A stretch of DNA of 64,000 bases from Schizochytrium sp. TIO01 (Eukaryota; Sar; Bigyra; Thraustochytrida; Thraustochytriidae): contig SMSO01000036.1 of assembly GCA_004764695.1 (NCBI GenBank), positions 330,001 through 394,000 of the forward strand, given 5' to 3'. The notes beneath the pieces were generated by a model, which was given only the letters and a program-made list of their open reading frames with translations, was not told the origin of the DNA and made no database searches. Both the position numbers and the translations under genes were made by a program. Below, piece after piece: positions 20,323 to 30,801 of the stretch. Every line of letters begins with the position of its first letter. Position 1 is the stretch's first letter.

Positions 20323-22008
20323 TTTAAAAAAGAGATTAAAGGAACGCAACCTACAGCCGATCCCAAGCTTGTCAGGGATGGGTCATGGAGCACAGGATTA
20401 CGAACAAAGTATATGATGCTTGGGAAAGCTGAATGGTGGTGGATTTTTGACGATGCAGTAGAGCAAATAGCAAAGAAATTAGACAAGGATAACTTTGTTA
20501 TTTTGGACGGCTTTCTGGGCCAGGACCTTGCGGTTGAACTTCACCAAGAACTTTTTCGAGCTTATAGAGCAGGGAAGTTACCTGAGACGCGCCATGAGAT
20601 GATCGGCTGTCCTCGAATGGAACCTGGCGCTCTTGCAGGAGGACAGGCTGGGACAAGCCTAACATACCGTATGAAATCAGTGCGAGGGGACCACGTTGCG
20701 TGGTTCGATGGCAAGGAGTCAGCTTGCAAATGGCGTGTATTGCCCATGTATCTACAGAGGATGGATACCATGGTTTCTGAGCTTGCAGAGCACCTTCCCA
20801 ATCTCTCAGGTACGGGGGCTCTTCGTTCGAATGCAATGGCCACCTGCTATCCAGGAAGTGGTGCTCATTATGTGCGCCACTGTGACAATACATCAGAAAT
20901 TCGTAATGGGCGCCGTCTCACAGCTTTATTTTATGTCAATCCGCTTTGGAAATCAGGCGATGGAGGTGAGCTCCGCATGTTTGCACCGCAAATGGCAGAC
21001 TTACCGCCTGAGGATGACCGCGCATACACTGCTATTGCTGATATTTCGCCAGTGCTAGATCGAGCTGTATTATTCTATGCGGATGAGCGCTGTCCCCATG
21101 AAGTATTACCCACAATCAAAATGAGGTTCGCAGTGACTACATGGTACTTTGACAAAGAAGAAAAGCTTGCTGCCAACCAAGCCAAAACAGACGAAACACG
21201 CCTAAAGTCAGAAATGGAGCGTACGCAACGTGAGATGGCAAAGTTTCAAGCAAAGTACGGCGAACTTCCCGAAGTAGTCTCTTCTTTAGTAGAGAAAAAT
21301 AGAATCGCAGATGCTGATTCAGATGATGGAATTGAGGATTCTGAAAACTCCGCGAACTCTGGACAACCTCAAACAGATGTGGTGGTAGATGAGGCAGATC
21401 TGTTAAAGAATGGTATTAATGAGGATGAATTGCTACAGACTCTAGACTCTGCTGTGAAAACCCTAGACGAGCTTATCCAGCAGCATGAAGCGTCAAATGA
21501 TGAAAATGAGATTAAAGATAGGGAACCAGTTGAAGAGAAATGCTTTACGAGTTCTACTTCAAAGTCTATTTTGGAAGATGACACTGAAAGTGATGTTAAA
21601 AAAATGCAAGGAGAGGAAATGAGTAGCAGAGAGATCAAAACTCTTTCAAAGTCCCATCAAAGTCAAGAAGAGCGGGGAGGTCTTGGCAGGTATCAAATGG
21701 CCAATGGCGAAGCAAAGGGAACAAGGCAACCTGAGATTAGTTGTTATGAAGGATCTCCTGAAGAGCCAGGTCAAGTACAACCAGTAGATGAAGCAAAAAG
21801 AACGTCAGAACGATACAGCCAAAACACAGAACCCACTTCTTTCGAAAATAAGCATACTCCAAATAATGGTGATAAGGAGAGTCGCATACTGAGTCCTCAA
21901 GACCATGACCTATCTATTGTAGAGCCTAATACTGCTCGAGAACCTACAAAGGTTGACGCTTCACAGCTTCCTAAAAAACCAAGCCAAGAAATTTGGGACC
22001 TCGATTAA
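20075..22008 (+). CDS. EGLN/PHD-type (HIF-like) prolyl 4-hydroxylase, needs a -1 frame change
   Basis: Fe(II)/2-oxoglutarate oxygenase. The first ATG (20075) has a perfect GCCGCCATGG context. Its frame encodes a basic, Gln-rich stretch and a Ser run, then stops at 20416. The catalytic frame starts at ATG 20413 (531 residues), but it is open and protein-like upstream to the Ser run; a -1 change at 20326-20332 gives 644 residues. Counting from 20413: LDGFLG (31-36), YPGSGAHYVRHCDNT with H156 and D158, iron ligand H229 in CPHEVLPT, and R238 in MRFAVTTWYFD for 2-oxoglutarate. The H-x-D...H plus R set and the VRHCDN and WYFD blocks are specific to the EGLN branch. A long acidic, coiled tail (residues about 250-531) is not part of the family. 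No MYND finger is seen. The target is unknown. Confidence 0.85.
20268..20320 (+). repeat. (TCA)n-(TCG)n trinucleotide run coding for poly-Ser
   Basis: About 17 Ser codons, first TCA then TCG, directly before the A AAA AAG heptamer. In the other two frames it would code for Ile/Val or His/Arg runs. Confidence 0.9.
20326..20332 (+). other. A AAA AAG heptamer: possible -1 frameshift site or indel
   Basis: Read in the MANKNTK frame as TTA AAA AAG. Slipping back one base moves translation into the prolyl hydroxylase frame (GAG ATT AAA GGA). This is the exact X XXY YYZ form of a -1 site. A weak five-pair stem (ATCCC/GGGAT at 20360-20379) lies 27 nt downstream, farther than usual. A missing A in the homopolymer would look the same. 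Confidence 0.35.
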
Positions 22009-22434
22009 GGAGGTGTGTAGGTATAGGATTAAGTACATCATATTGTATACGTTTCATCTCCTTTTATCTTATATCAAAAGCATGTCTTGATTTCAATTCC
22101 TAAATGCTTTATCTACAATATATATGTTGCAAATAGTTCCGAAGCGGAGCTGTCAGCCAATACAGCAAATAATAATACTAGATTGGAAAGGTTTGACCAA
22201 CATAAATCGAATGGAGGAGGAGGAAAAGGATACTAGCAAATGTGTAATGCGATGTATGTAAATGTATGTACGTGTATGTATGTATGTTATTTTTTCTTTT
22301 GTTTTGCATTAGTTTTATTTATTAAGGTCGGGCTCCAGGCACGAAATGGGCTCAGAGACATAAGGGGCATCGTCGGTTTAGTGTGTGTTCATATATGGGT
22401 TGATAAAAGGAGGACAAAAGGTCAGTCCTAGCAT
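22009..22434. other. Intergenic, convergent 3' regions
   Basis: Short region between convergent genes. Contains a TGTATG-rich stretch at about 22240-22290. No gene seen. Confidence 0.5.
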
Positions 22435-23987
22435 CTACTCGGCAGCGAAAGCCTCTTCCTTTGTTGGCCACTTGGGCCAAGGCACGGGATCCTTGGGGTC
22501 AATGACAACCTGGTGGTAGTAGACAGTCTTTGAGGTAAACCAACTGGAAGTGTTGTCCCACTTGAGGGTGTAAGTACCGCCCACTTCGGCAATAAAGCGG
22601 TTCTGGTACGGCTTGGTTTTAACAGTGCAGGCGTGGGACGCAGAAGGCACCGGGAAGCTGCCATCAGGAGCTTGTACAGAGAAGTAAATATCGTTCTCCT
22701 CAAGGATCCACTCGAAAACGAGCTCAGAGCCAGCAGGAACCTCAATAGTGGCCTCGAAGCTGGTTCCCTTCTCAATAGTCGAGGAAAGGGCTTCAAAACC
22801 GTTGAGCTCAGTGTTGTCATCCCAGAAGTGGGTGATAATGTCACGCTGCTTGAGAGCATAGTCCCGCACGCGCTTGACGTTGAGACCCTGCTGAGGTCCA
22901 ACGAGGTTGACAGCCCAACGAGGAATAGCGCCCTTAATGTTAATCTGGAGCAAATAGGTGAGGTCAATGCTCATGGCATTCTTACCGACGGGTTTCTTGG
23001 GGTCCGAGCCTTCAGTGTTCTTCCAGAAGTAGCCTGTCATGCCCATGTGACCACGAACAATACCGTGGGACTCCTCGAGGGTCTTGATCTTGTCGGTGAT
23101 CTTAGGAATACTCATACACATTGAGACACCGTATCCGTTCTCAGCCCAGCAGGTAAACTCACAGAAAACGAAGTCGCGGTTTGAGAGCGGGAAAGGAAGA
23201 AGCCAGGCACCCCACTTGACAGAGTAGAGCGGGAGGTTGAGGTTCTCTGGCCTGACAGTCTTGCCACCATAACGGTCGTAATCCTTGGGGATAACGTGAA
23301 GAACGTCACCATCACCAAACATGGGGTCAAGCATGGTGAAGATGCGCTTAAACTCAGAGCGAGTGCACGTAACGGCAGCGTTCATCATCAAATCAGCCGG
23401 GATCGGGATTTGTACCTGAGAGAGAACCATTTGAACCTGCTCACCCTCGGAATCCTCCTTGTTGCCGAGGTAGACCTTGATGCCATCGCTCTCGGTGGCC
23501 ATGCGCATACCGTGTTCCTCAGGCGGGGTGGTTACGACATCGAGGGCCTCCTTGAGGTTCTTGTTCATAAAGTCCTTAATGTACTCCTCCTCCTGGTTAG
23601 AAAGCTCAGCGAGATCTTTGAAGAAATCATCGGGGAGAGGGAGGCTGCCAGCAGCCTGCTCGTCGTACTCCCTGCGCTGAGTGGTGGTGAAACTCAGGGT
23701 GCGCGGCCATGAAGCACTGCCGACCTTTTCGAGGATGTCCTCGAAGGAAAGGCCCTCAAGGGACTCGTTGTTGACAGCCACAAGAAGGTGGTCCTGCTTA
23801 ATACGGTCGTTAGTGCTTGAGACGACGTAGGCATTCAAGCCGTCGTCACTGCTCTCAAGGTTGATGCCCATGGGGCCTTCTTCAGTGAAGATAACATCAT
23901 AGCTGTGTTTTGAAGCGAGTAACCAGTGACATCATTATGGAGATTCATCAATGTGGACGCCAAGGATACGTTGTTTTACCATTCCAT
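22435..23987 (-). CDS. PDZ-START-GOLD multidomain lipid-binding protein (two exons proposed)
   Basis: The single-exon frame starts at ATG 23871 (478 residues), but that start cuts the first PDZ strand. The open frame upstream reads YDVIFTEEGP before MGINLE, the normal PDZ opening. I therefore propose exon 1 at 23987-23980 (MEC start), an intron at 23979-23903, and the rest as exon 2. Domains (numbering from 23871): PDZ, residues 1-65, with ILEKVGSASWPRTLSF; START-type lipid-binding domain, about 95-345, with LSNRDFVFCEFTCW and a C-terminal amphipathic helix (NVKRVRDYALKQRDIITHF); GOLD beta-sandwich, about 350-468, with GSELVFEWILEENDIYFSV and the GGTYTLKWDNT..W block. START carries lipids or sterols; GOLD is found in Golgi trafficking proteins. 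Role inferred: scaffolded lipid sensor or carrier on endomembranes. Confidence 0.78.
23903..23979 (-). other. Candidate 77-nt intron in the PDZ-START-GOLD gene
   Basis: On the minus strand, donor TG|GTAAAAC at 23979 and acceptor AAAACACAG at 23903. Removing it joins ATG GAA TG to C TAT GAT GTT and restores the PDZ N-terminal strand. An in-frame TGA in this region otherwise closes the frame. Confidence 0.5.
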
Positions 23988-25580
23988 ATCAGCAATTCAC
24001 ACGATGGAAAAACCACGTGTCAAGGGACATGTAGATCGTTTTACAGAAGATGTAGATACCAACAAGTCAATCAATAACAATACGAGAAGAACGGGTTAAG
24101 CGCACAGAAAAGTCATGAAATTTGACGAAGACATGAAAACCGAGACAAATGATTTCAATCGACCCCACATAAGAAAGGGAAGTTTATTTTACCGTCAGTC
24201 TCTTGAACTCTTAAACACCTCATAACAACATCCTTCCCCTTGATCGCTTCCCTAGCCCGAACGCAGCTAGGGCCTGCCAACCGCTCAACGAATTCACAAT
24301 GCAAACGAATCTGCGAATCAGTAGATAGATACAATGAGAAAAAGAACTAATTCTCAAATGACACAAAACAGCAACAGAGGCACAGGCTGAAGATTAGAAC
24401 AGATCACAGAAGAACAATCCCATTTGCACGACCGGATGGGGCAAGGTGAGGATACAACAGAAAGAAAAGCTCTTCCTGCTTCGCAGAGCTTCTTTCCATT
24501 TTGCCGTTTTCATCGCCTTTTTAGAGCTTTGTTCTTTTTTGTAATTGTAATTATTCTTCTCCTCCTTCTTCTTCTTCTTCCTAGCGGCCAACGCACGTCC
24601 CCCACGCGGCGAACCTCTGCTCTTGGCGCTGGCCATCGCTACTGTTGGCGCTGGCAGGGCTGGCAGAATATTTTACGCCGCTTGCCACCATGGGTGTCTT
24701 GCGTTTGCCCGTCTCTTCCTTCGAGGCAACGTGTCGCCAATAAGAGCAGGTGGGCTGGATGGGCTTGGATTGCGCAGTGCATTCATTTTTAGATCACTTC
24801 CTCGCTCCTCCTTCACTTGTGCGCTCGTCAAGTCTGGCAGTCCTCTGCGTGTAAATCAACCTACAGTGTGTCCTCAGTCGTCGTCATGATGCAGCAAGTT
24901 GTCGCGCGGTAGTCGAAGCGAGTCTTGGATTGGGGTTTGACCGGGCAGGCAGGCTTTGATCTCTGATTTTCGTCTCCGATTTATCGATCAATATTCTTCC
25001 TTTGTTTCTTTTATTGACTCTTGCACCGCTAATGGGCGCCTACTGAGTACGCTAAGGGGGGCATTTTAAAATAAAATATACTTTTCTGAAAGGTGTTCCT
25101 TTAGAGATTCACAAATAATCTACGTAAAAAGAAAGTCAAAACAGGAATCAAAGCAGTCTTTGCTTCTCATCGCACAGTGCGTCCTCAATCGCTTTCGTTG
25201 TTCTCTCAGGTCCCTCGCACCTTCTCAGAATTAGCTAGCTAGCTAGGTAAGTAGGCACCTATGATCTGGCCAGGTCTTCGTTGGCGGAGCGGCATTACTT
25301 CATTACTTCTTGCTCCCACTAACTTCTCTTTCTACGAACGGGTTACTACTCTCTTCTTCTTCTTATTATCCATCGGTGAATGAGTGAATGAGTGAGTGAA
25401 TGAGTGCGTGAACGAACAGGAGACGTCGCTTTCAATCCAACAGTTTATCCAACTCTTCTCCAATCCCACATCCTCAATGACATGCACAATGAATTCCAGA
25501 AGATAGTTATATCGTCCACTGAAGGTCCTCTCTTCTGCAGCTCTTGGCTGACATGGCATGGCATTGACTCAAGAGGTGCG

Positions 25581-25720
25581 TGAAGTGAAGTGAAGTGAAG
25601 TGAAGTGAAGTGAATGAGTGAATGAATGAATGAAAACAAATGAATGAAAACAAATGAATGAATAAATGAAAGTAAATGAATGAATAAAATGAATGAATGA
25701 ATGAATGAAATGCAGCGACT
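25581..25720. repeat. (TGAAG)n then (TGAA)n microsatellite
   Basis: Six to seven TGAAG pentamers to 25613, then imperfect GAAT/AAATGAA units to 25720: the same repeat after loss of one base per unit. Confidence 0.88.
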
Positions 25721-26145
25721 TCTTGAGTCTTCGGAGTACCGTCTAGGTCGGTGGGTAGGTACCTGAGTAGGGAGGTAAGTGAAGGGAGGTGGCACTTTAT
25801 TTTGTCGTTGATCTTCGCTGTCAGGAGCAATCGTCGAAAGTCAATCACATAGGTATGTATGAATATCATCTACCTTCCTAACCTTCCTACCTGCCTATTA
25901 GGTACCTAGCCAGCACTAAAAAAGAAAAAGAGTTAAAAACTGAGGTGTTCTTGCACAATCGCCACGGAGTCCTAACACAGCTATATTTTACCGTAGGCGG
26001 GTCAGGGCTCAAAGGAACACTAAAAGTGCCAGAAAGGAACGGAACAAGCAGTTTCTCTTCAAATAAAAGTTTCTTTGGTAGAGGGAACTTCGTAAAATAA
26101 ATAAGAAAGTTAATAGATTCAACGCAATGTAATGTAGGTCTTTCG

Positions 26146-26222
26146 CGATGCAATGCAATGTAATGCAATGCAACGCAATGCAACGCAATGCAATGCAATG
26201 CAATGCAACGTAACGTAACACA
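26146..26222. repeat. (AATGC)n pentanucleotide array
   Basis: About 15 copies of ATGCA with ATGTA and ACGCA variants. The same unit recurs at 40842. Confidence 0.9.
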
Positions 26223-29200
26223 ATCCATTCGTAATGCAATGAATTTCAACGTAATGCGGCGTATTGCAATTCTATGAAGCCCATTCTGTAATTATGCGGA
26301 GGTAGCGCAATATCAGGCACAACGCAGGACAACCGCAGAGCTTTCATTTGTTTCCATTGCTTTCTCAACGATAGTTTGTCCTTGTATTGTTCTTCTTCTT
26401 ATTGATTTATTTTTAGGGGAGTGGGGGGGGGGCAGAGAGAACGAACTTACAAAGTGCTTACTCAATTAAAATCATTAAAAAGTACTTACTTTGTCAAAAC
26501 TTACTATTTGAAGAATAATTATTTAAATAAAAAAATAAAATAAAAAATTACTACCTTGTCGGTGAAGAAGAAGCTGCCAACTTGGAGCTCAGGAATGTGC
26601 CTTCTTGCCTCTGCTGCCAGCCGAGCTCGGGCGCGCTTGCTGCCAGCTTGGAGCCCGGCAGAGGTACCACGCCGCCATGTCGCAGCGTCAATCAGTGAGG
26701 CATGCGACCCGTAAGCCCTCGCGGTTTCGGGATGGCGGCGCACAACCTTCTCGCTGCTTCGTTCAATTCGTTCACCATTTTTGTTTTGGCTTTGAACACT
26801 TCTTTATTGGTTTCTTTCTCTTTTGTTGAGGTAGAAACCTTCATAAAATGGGGTGAGAAAACGCACATCTTCAAGATCACCAATCACCACCGTCGCAGGA
26901 AAGCAAACCAACCCAACGCAGAATAAATAGCCTCTTCTCTGCCTGCTGGCGTGCATCGGTACAATTGGCGCAATCTCCCTTCGAGTGACGCTTGTCGGCG
27001 GCGCTCGAGGCCAGAAAAGCCTCGCAGGCGTCTGTAATTCCTTCAACCCGTGCATGCTTCGAGCCATCCTCCTCTCAAACATATATAAATATACATACAT
27101 TCATAGACAAAAAAACATGAATGCATTCCATAAATTCCATAAATTACATAAATTGCACAAGAAACAGAAACAAGCAAATCCAGAAACAAATCCGATGCGC
27201 ACGTTTATCTGTTTCGCAGATGTGCCCTTTCCGCGAGTATAAATAACTGACTGTTTCTGCGTTGTCGATGTGCAAGTGCCGAGCTTGGGAAGTAAGATAA
27301 CTTACAGTAAGTACGTAAAGCCGCGGCATTCATTCGAAGGTGTTACAGCGATGCATCGACTTATCGGATCCGGAGGCTCTTGGAGCCCTCCAATCCTCCC
27401 GGGATGCTCGCCAGCGCCTTGAAGGTCCATGCTCTGCGCAGAAGCGATTATGCAAGAACCCAAGCAAGAACCCAAGCAAGCTGGCTGGCTGGACCCAGCT
27501 AATTTGGGGCGTGAAGGTCAACGAGATTGGCGTCAGCGGTGTGCGCCTTTCCAAGCTGGCCGCGGTGGGATTGCACGTGCATGGTTTCTTTGTTTGGTTT
27601 CATGGCGTTCTTGATAGTGAAGCAGCGCGAGTACAATGGATTGATTGATTTTGTGTGCGTGCGTGCATTGGTTCTGGCGAGACTCGAGCGGAACAGTTGT
27701 CGTTTATTGGCAGCAGAGCGGTCCTCCCTCCGACTCGGACAGACAGCGATGCAATACGTTGCGACGCAATGCACAAATTGCGGATCGCCATTGTTATTAA
27801 TGCAGGTAAAGCAACGACGATGTGAGAAAGCGCGCAGTGCTCTCGCACGACATCGCGAGCTGCAATGCGCAACTCACCACGGACCCACGAGAAAGCCTGC
27901 GCGGAGTAACGACAGAACTCCGTGGGGACTACTTACTTATCTGGCATACTTCACCCTTCTTGACGAGGATCTATCTGTCAGGTAGGTAAGTACCCAGGTC
28001 ACCAGAGATGAGGCACCGTAGTTCCGAGTTTTGTCCAGACACGCCGAAGTTGATATCGTCGCGAACCCGCACGTTCTCGCTTTGCATGCATTACATCGGC
28101 ACAATCGACTCATGATCGATGCGAAGTCTGCGAAAACTAAACCCTGAAAATACCGCATACACAGCAGGTGTACTTTGGGACTTTTACACCAAAAGAAACA
28201 CTAAACCGGAGCTGCCTTAAAGCGTCCAAGTCGCCGCAATAGATTCTTGCTTCATTCACTCACAAAGCCTCGCACGTGCTGCACGCGATTTGTGATGGGA
28301 TGCTCTTGAAGCCCAACCTCCAGAGCTAGCTAACCTCAGGCTCTTGCAGCTCGAGCTGGCCGCCGTACTCTGCAGCTCTCGTCACTCGCACGGGAAGGAA
28401 GAAGACGATGTGTTCGCGAGAGTCATGAAGTTCTTGCTCTTGGTGCGAATGGAGTCACTCAATGCTCACTCAGGTTACGAAACCTCCCTCAAGTTGTGCA
28501 GGAAGTGTGCACCACCTCTGTCCTCCTCGCGGAGCCACCCATAGGCGTTTCGTGTATATAGCGCTAGGGCTGGCACTTTTCAATGCGGGTGTAAATTTTC
28601 AGACACCGCAGAAGAACAAATTTTGAATGAATTTTGCGAAGAACTAAATAACTTTAAAAGGATAAAATAAATAAAATAAATAAATAAATAAATAAATCAA
28701 GAAGTCGTGTGCACAAGATCTTCTTATCTTATTTTATTTTGGGCTGATGGTTTGGGGTCCGTTTGGAGCGATGCGCGTCAGTTCTGGCGGGAGAAACTCG
28801 CTCGCCAGCTTATGGAGCATGGGTTTACGAAGACTGCTTGCCTGTGAAGCGCTCCAGGCACAAGATCTCCACAGAACGAATTGCGAAAGATTTAACTACA
28901 CCACATAATAAATATAATGCGGTGTGTGAGAGTAAGTGAACCCAATCTTCAAATCTCTTTAGACTAGCAATAGTACACCCGTCCATCTTGACTTTATCAT
29001 GCTTCTTATCATCATATCAGACAGACAGAGTACATCTTTAAATGTAACGCATGTAACATACTTATATGACTCGCTGTATTTAGTACATGACGCATTATTT
29101 GTTTGTGGTCGCATCAACTTGTCAAGTCCACTCATACTCATACTCCCCTGGCACGCTAAATTGACGAGTTATCTCACCTCAATGCGTCAACCAATTCTCA

Positions 29201-29805
29201 GGCCCAGCAAGCATTTACCCTACTTCCTCCAGTTCTCTCCTCTCCTACAACTGCCGTACTAAGTAGATAGGCAACCCACCTACCTACTACGTATATCACT
29301 TATAAACTGGGCAAAACGCCCGTCCCACTAAAGATGAAATCAGCAAAATAGCCCGGATTTCCCACTAGCGAAATCAATATGGTCCCGGATTCCATCCTCA
29401 GCTTGCTTTTGTCGGTGCCTTAGGTATGCACGCCGCGGCGAGGGCGCTGCCTTTGTGCCCTTACATTGCTCTAGGAGCACCTTAGGTGCTATGTAGAGGA
29501 GTGATGGTTTGAATAGGGAACAGAGAGTGGAGGAGTGCTTATGGGCTAAAGAGGGTTCTGCACAGTAGGTTATAGAGAGTTGTTCTATAGTGTGGTTTGG
29601 GTGAAAGTAGAGTTTTAGAAGTGTTCTATTGGTGTCCCCATCGTTCTGATTGCTTGCTTTACTTTACAGAGTCGTAGCAGCGTAGTATTTGCAATTGCAA
29701 TTGTCGAGACAATTTTCTGGCGCCAGACTCCTTTTGGCGATACCGCTGCGAGCGTATCTGTAGGATTGCAGACGTCCAGGCGTCCAGGCAGGAAGCCCCG
29801 GGAGG

Positions 29806-30801
29806 ATGTCGCTTCTTTCTTCCACTTCTCTCCGCTTCGCAGCGGCCTCTGGTCTGGTTGCGGAGCGGCCGGCAATGATGGCCTCGCGTCGCTGCGTCTC
29901 GTCAATGTCCATGATGCAGCAGAAGGCCTCCGATGTGCGCAAGATGCGTAGCACCGAGATCATTATGGATCGCTACCAGCCTGAGGTATACAACGATAAT
30001 CTCTCACTGTCTCTTCTCAGCGCCGGTGGTCGCGCTCAGAAGCGTTTTCAATTCGGTAGCATGACCAAGTCATTTCGCGCAAAGTCGCTGGTTACGCGCC
30101 GAGACAAGGGCTTCAATGAACGTGGCTTCATTGCGGAGGCCCAGCTTATTTTCCAGGAGTTCAACGCTGCTCTCGCAACTAACAACCTTGGCTCCCTCGG
30201 TGACGTCGCCACTGAGCACCTCCTCGGTCGTCTCCAGAAGCACATGGAGTACGAGCCCCTCGTCGGCACCCACAACTTGTCTCGCATCGCAAGCTTTCTC
30301 GAGCCTCCCCAGGTTCTTCAAGCTCGCACTGTCCAGGTCCACCAAACTGCTAATGATCTTGTCTTTGCTCAGTTCACTGTGCGCTTTGTGACTGAGAACC
30401 GCCGCGTGGGAGCGGAGGATGTTGTGGGACTGCGTTCTTCCTCGCACAGATCTTCAAAGTCGCGCACCAAGTCTATCAAGAAGAACGATCCTTTTGCGGT
30501 GTCTAGGCAGATGAACACTGGTGCCAGCCGCCTCGAGCGTGAGCCCGGTCGGTGGCAGGTGGCCTTTGACGAGAAGGGCGAGTACTACTACAACACTGTG
30601 ACCAAGGAGTCCCGCTGGGAGCGCCCGCCTAACTTCCTCGTATCACCTTCGTACACCATGTGCTCCCGGGGCACTCTTGGAGCAACGGGCGTCGTTCTGG
30701 AGGAGGACGGTGAGACTGGCCAGGATAAGGTGCAGCTTGATGTGGTCTTCGAGCGCCCGCTCTTCAACCTTGCCACGCCCTGGCGTGTCGCATTCTTCTA
30801 A
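29806..30801 (+). CDS. Tim44-like / mitochondrial ribosomal mL45-type protein with inserted WW domain
   Basis: 331 residues from ATG 29806. The N-terminus is rich in Ser, Arg and Ala without acidic residues up to about residue 19, and again at 27-45 (typical of a mitochondrial presequence). Residues about 105-200 match the Tim44-like fold shared by Tim44, MBA1 and mL45 (helices with EAQLIFQEFNAAL, LLGRLQKHMEYE, then strand VLQARTVQVHQTANDLVFAQFTVRF). A WW domain sits at residues 248-276 (W250, YYYN, W271, P274), between strands of this domain. The final strand VQLDVVFERPLFNLATPWRVAFF resembles the Tim44-like C-terminus. In mL45/MBA1 this fold sits at the ribosome exit near the inner membrane. 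Ribosomal rather than translocase identity is inferred; Tim44 proper usually has a longer N-terminal region. Confidence 0.75.
   Translation: MSLLSSTSLRFAAASGLVAERPAMMASRRCVSSMSMMQQKASDVRKMRSTEIIMDRYQPEVYNDNLSLSLLSAGGRAQKRFQFGSMTKSFRAKSLVTRRDKGFNERGFIAEAQLIFQEFNAALATNNLGSLGDVATEHLLGRLQKHMEYEPLVGTHNLSRIASFLEPPQVLQARTVQVHQTANDLVFAQFTVRFVTENRRVGAEDVVGLRSSSHRSSKSRTKSIKKNDPFAVSRQMNTGASRLEREPGRWQVAFDEKGEYYYNTVTKESRWERPPNFLVSPSYTMCSRGTLGATGVVLEEDGETGQDKVQLDVVFERPLFNLATPWRVAFF

Larger units (their letters stand above)
23988..29805. other. Gene-poor region with microsatellites
   Basis: No gene I can support over 5.8 kb. Holds pentamer arrays at 25581 and 26146, A/T-only patches at about 26460-26550 and 28620-28735, and a run of CATAAATT-like units at 27126-27160. 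Short ORFs on both strands have no similarity. The last few hundred bases are the upstream region of the mL45-like gene. Confidence 0.5.
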
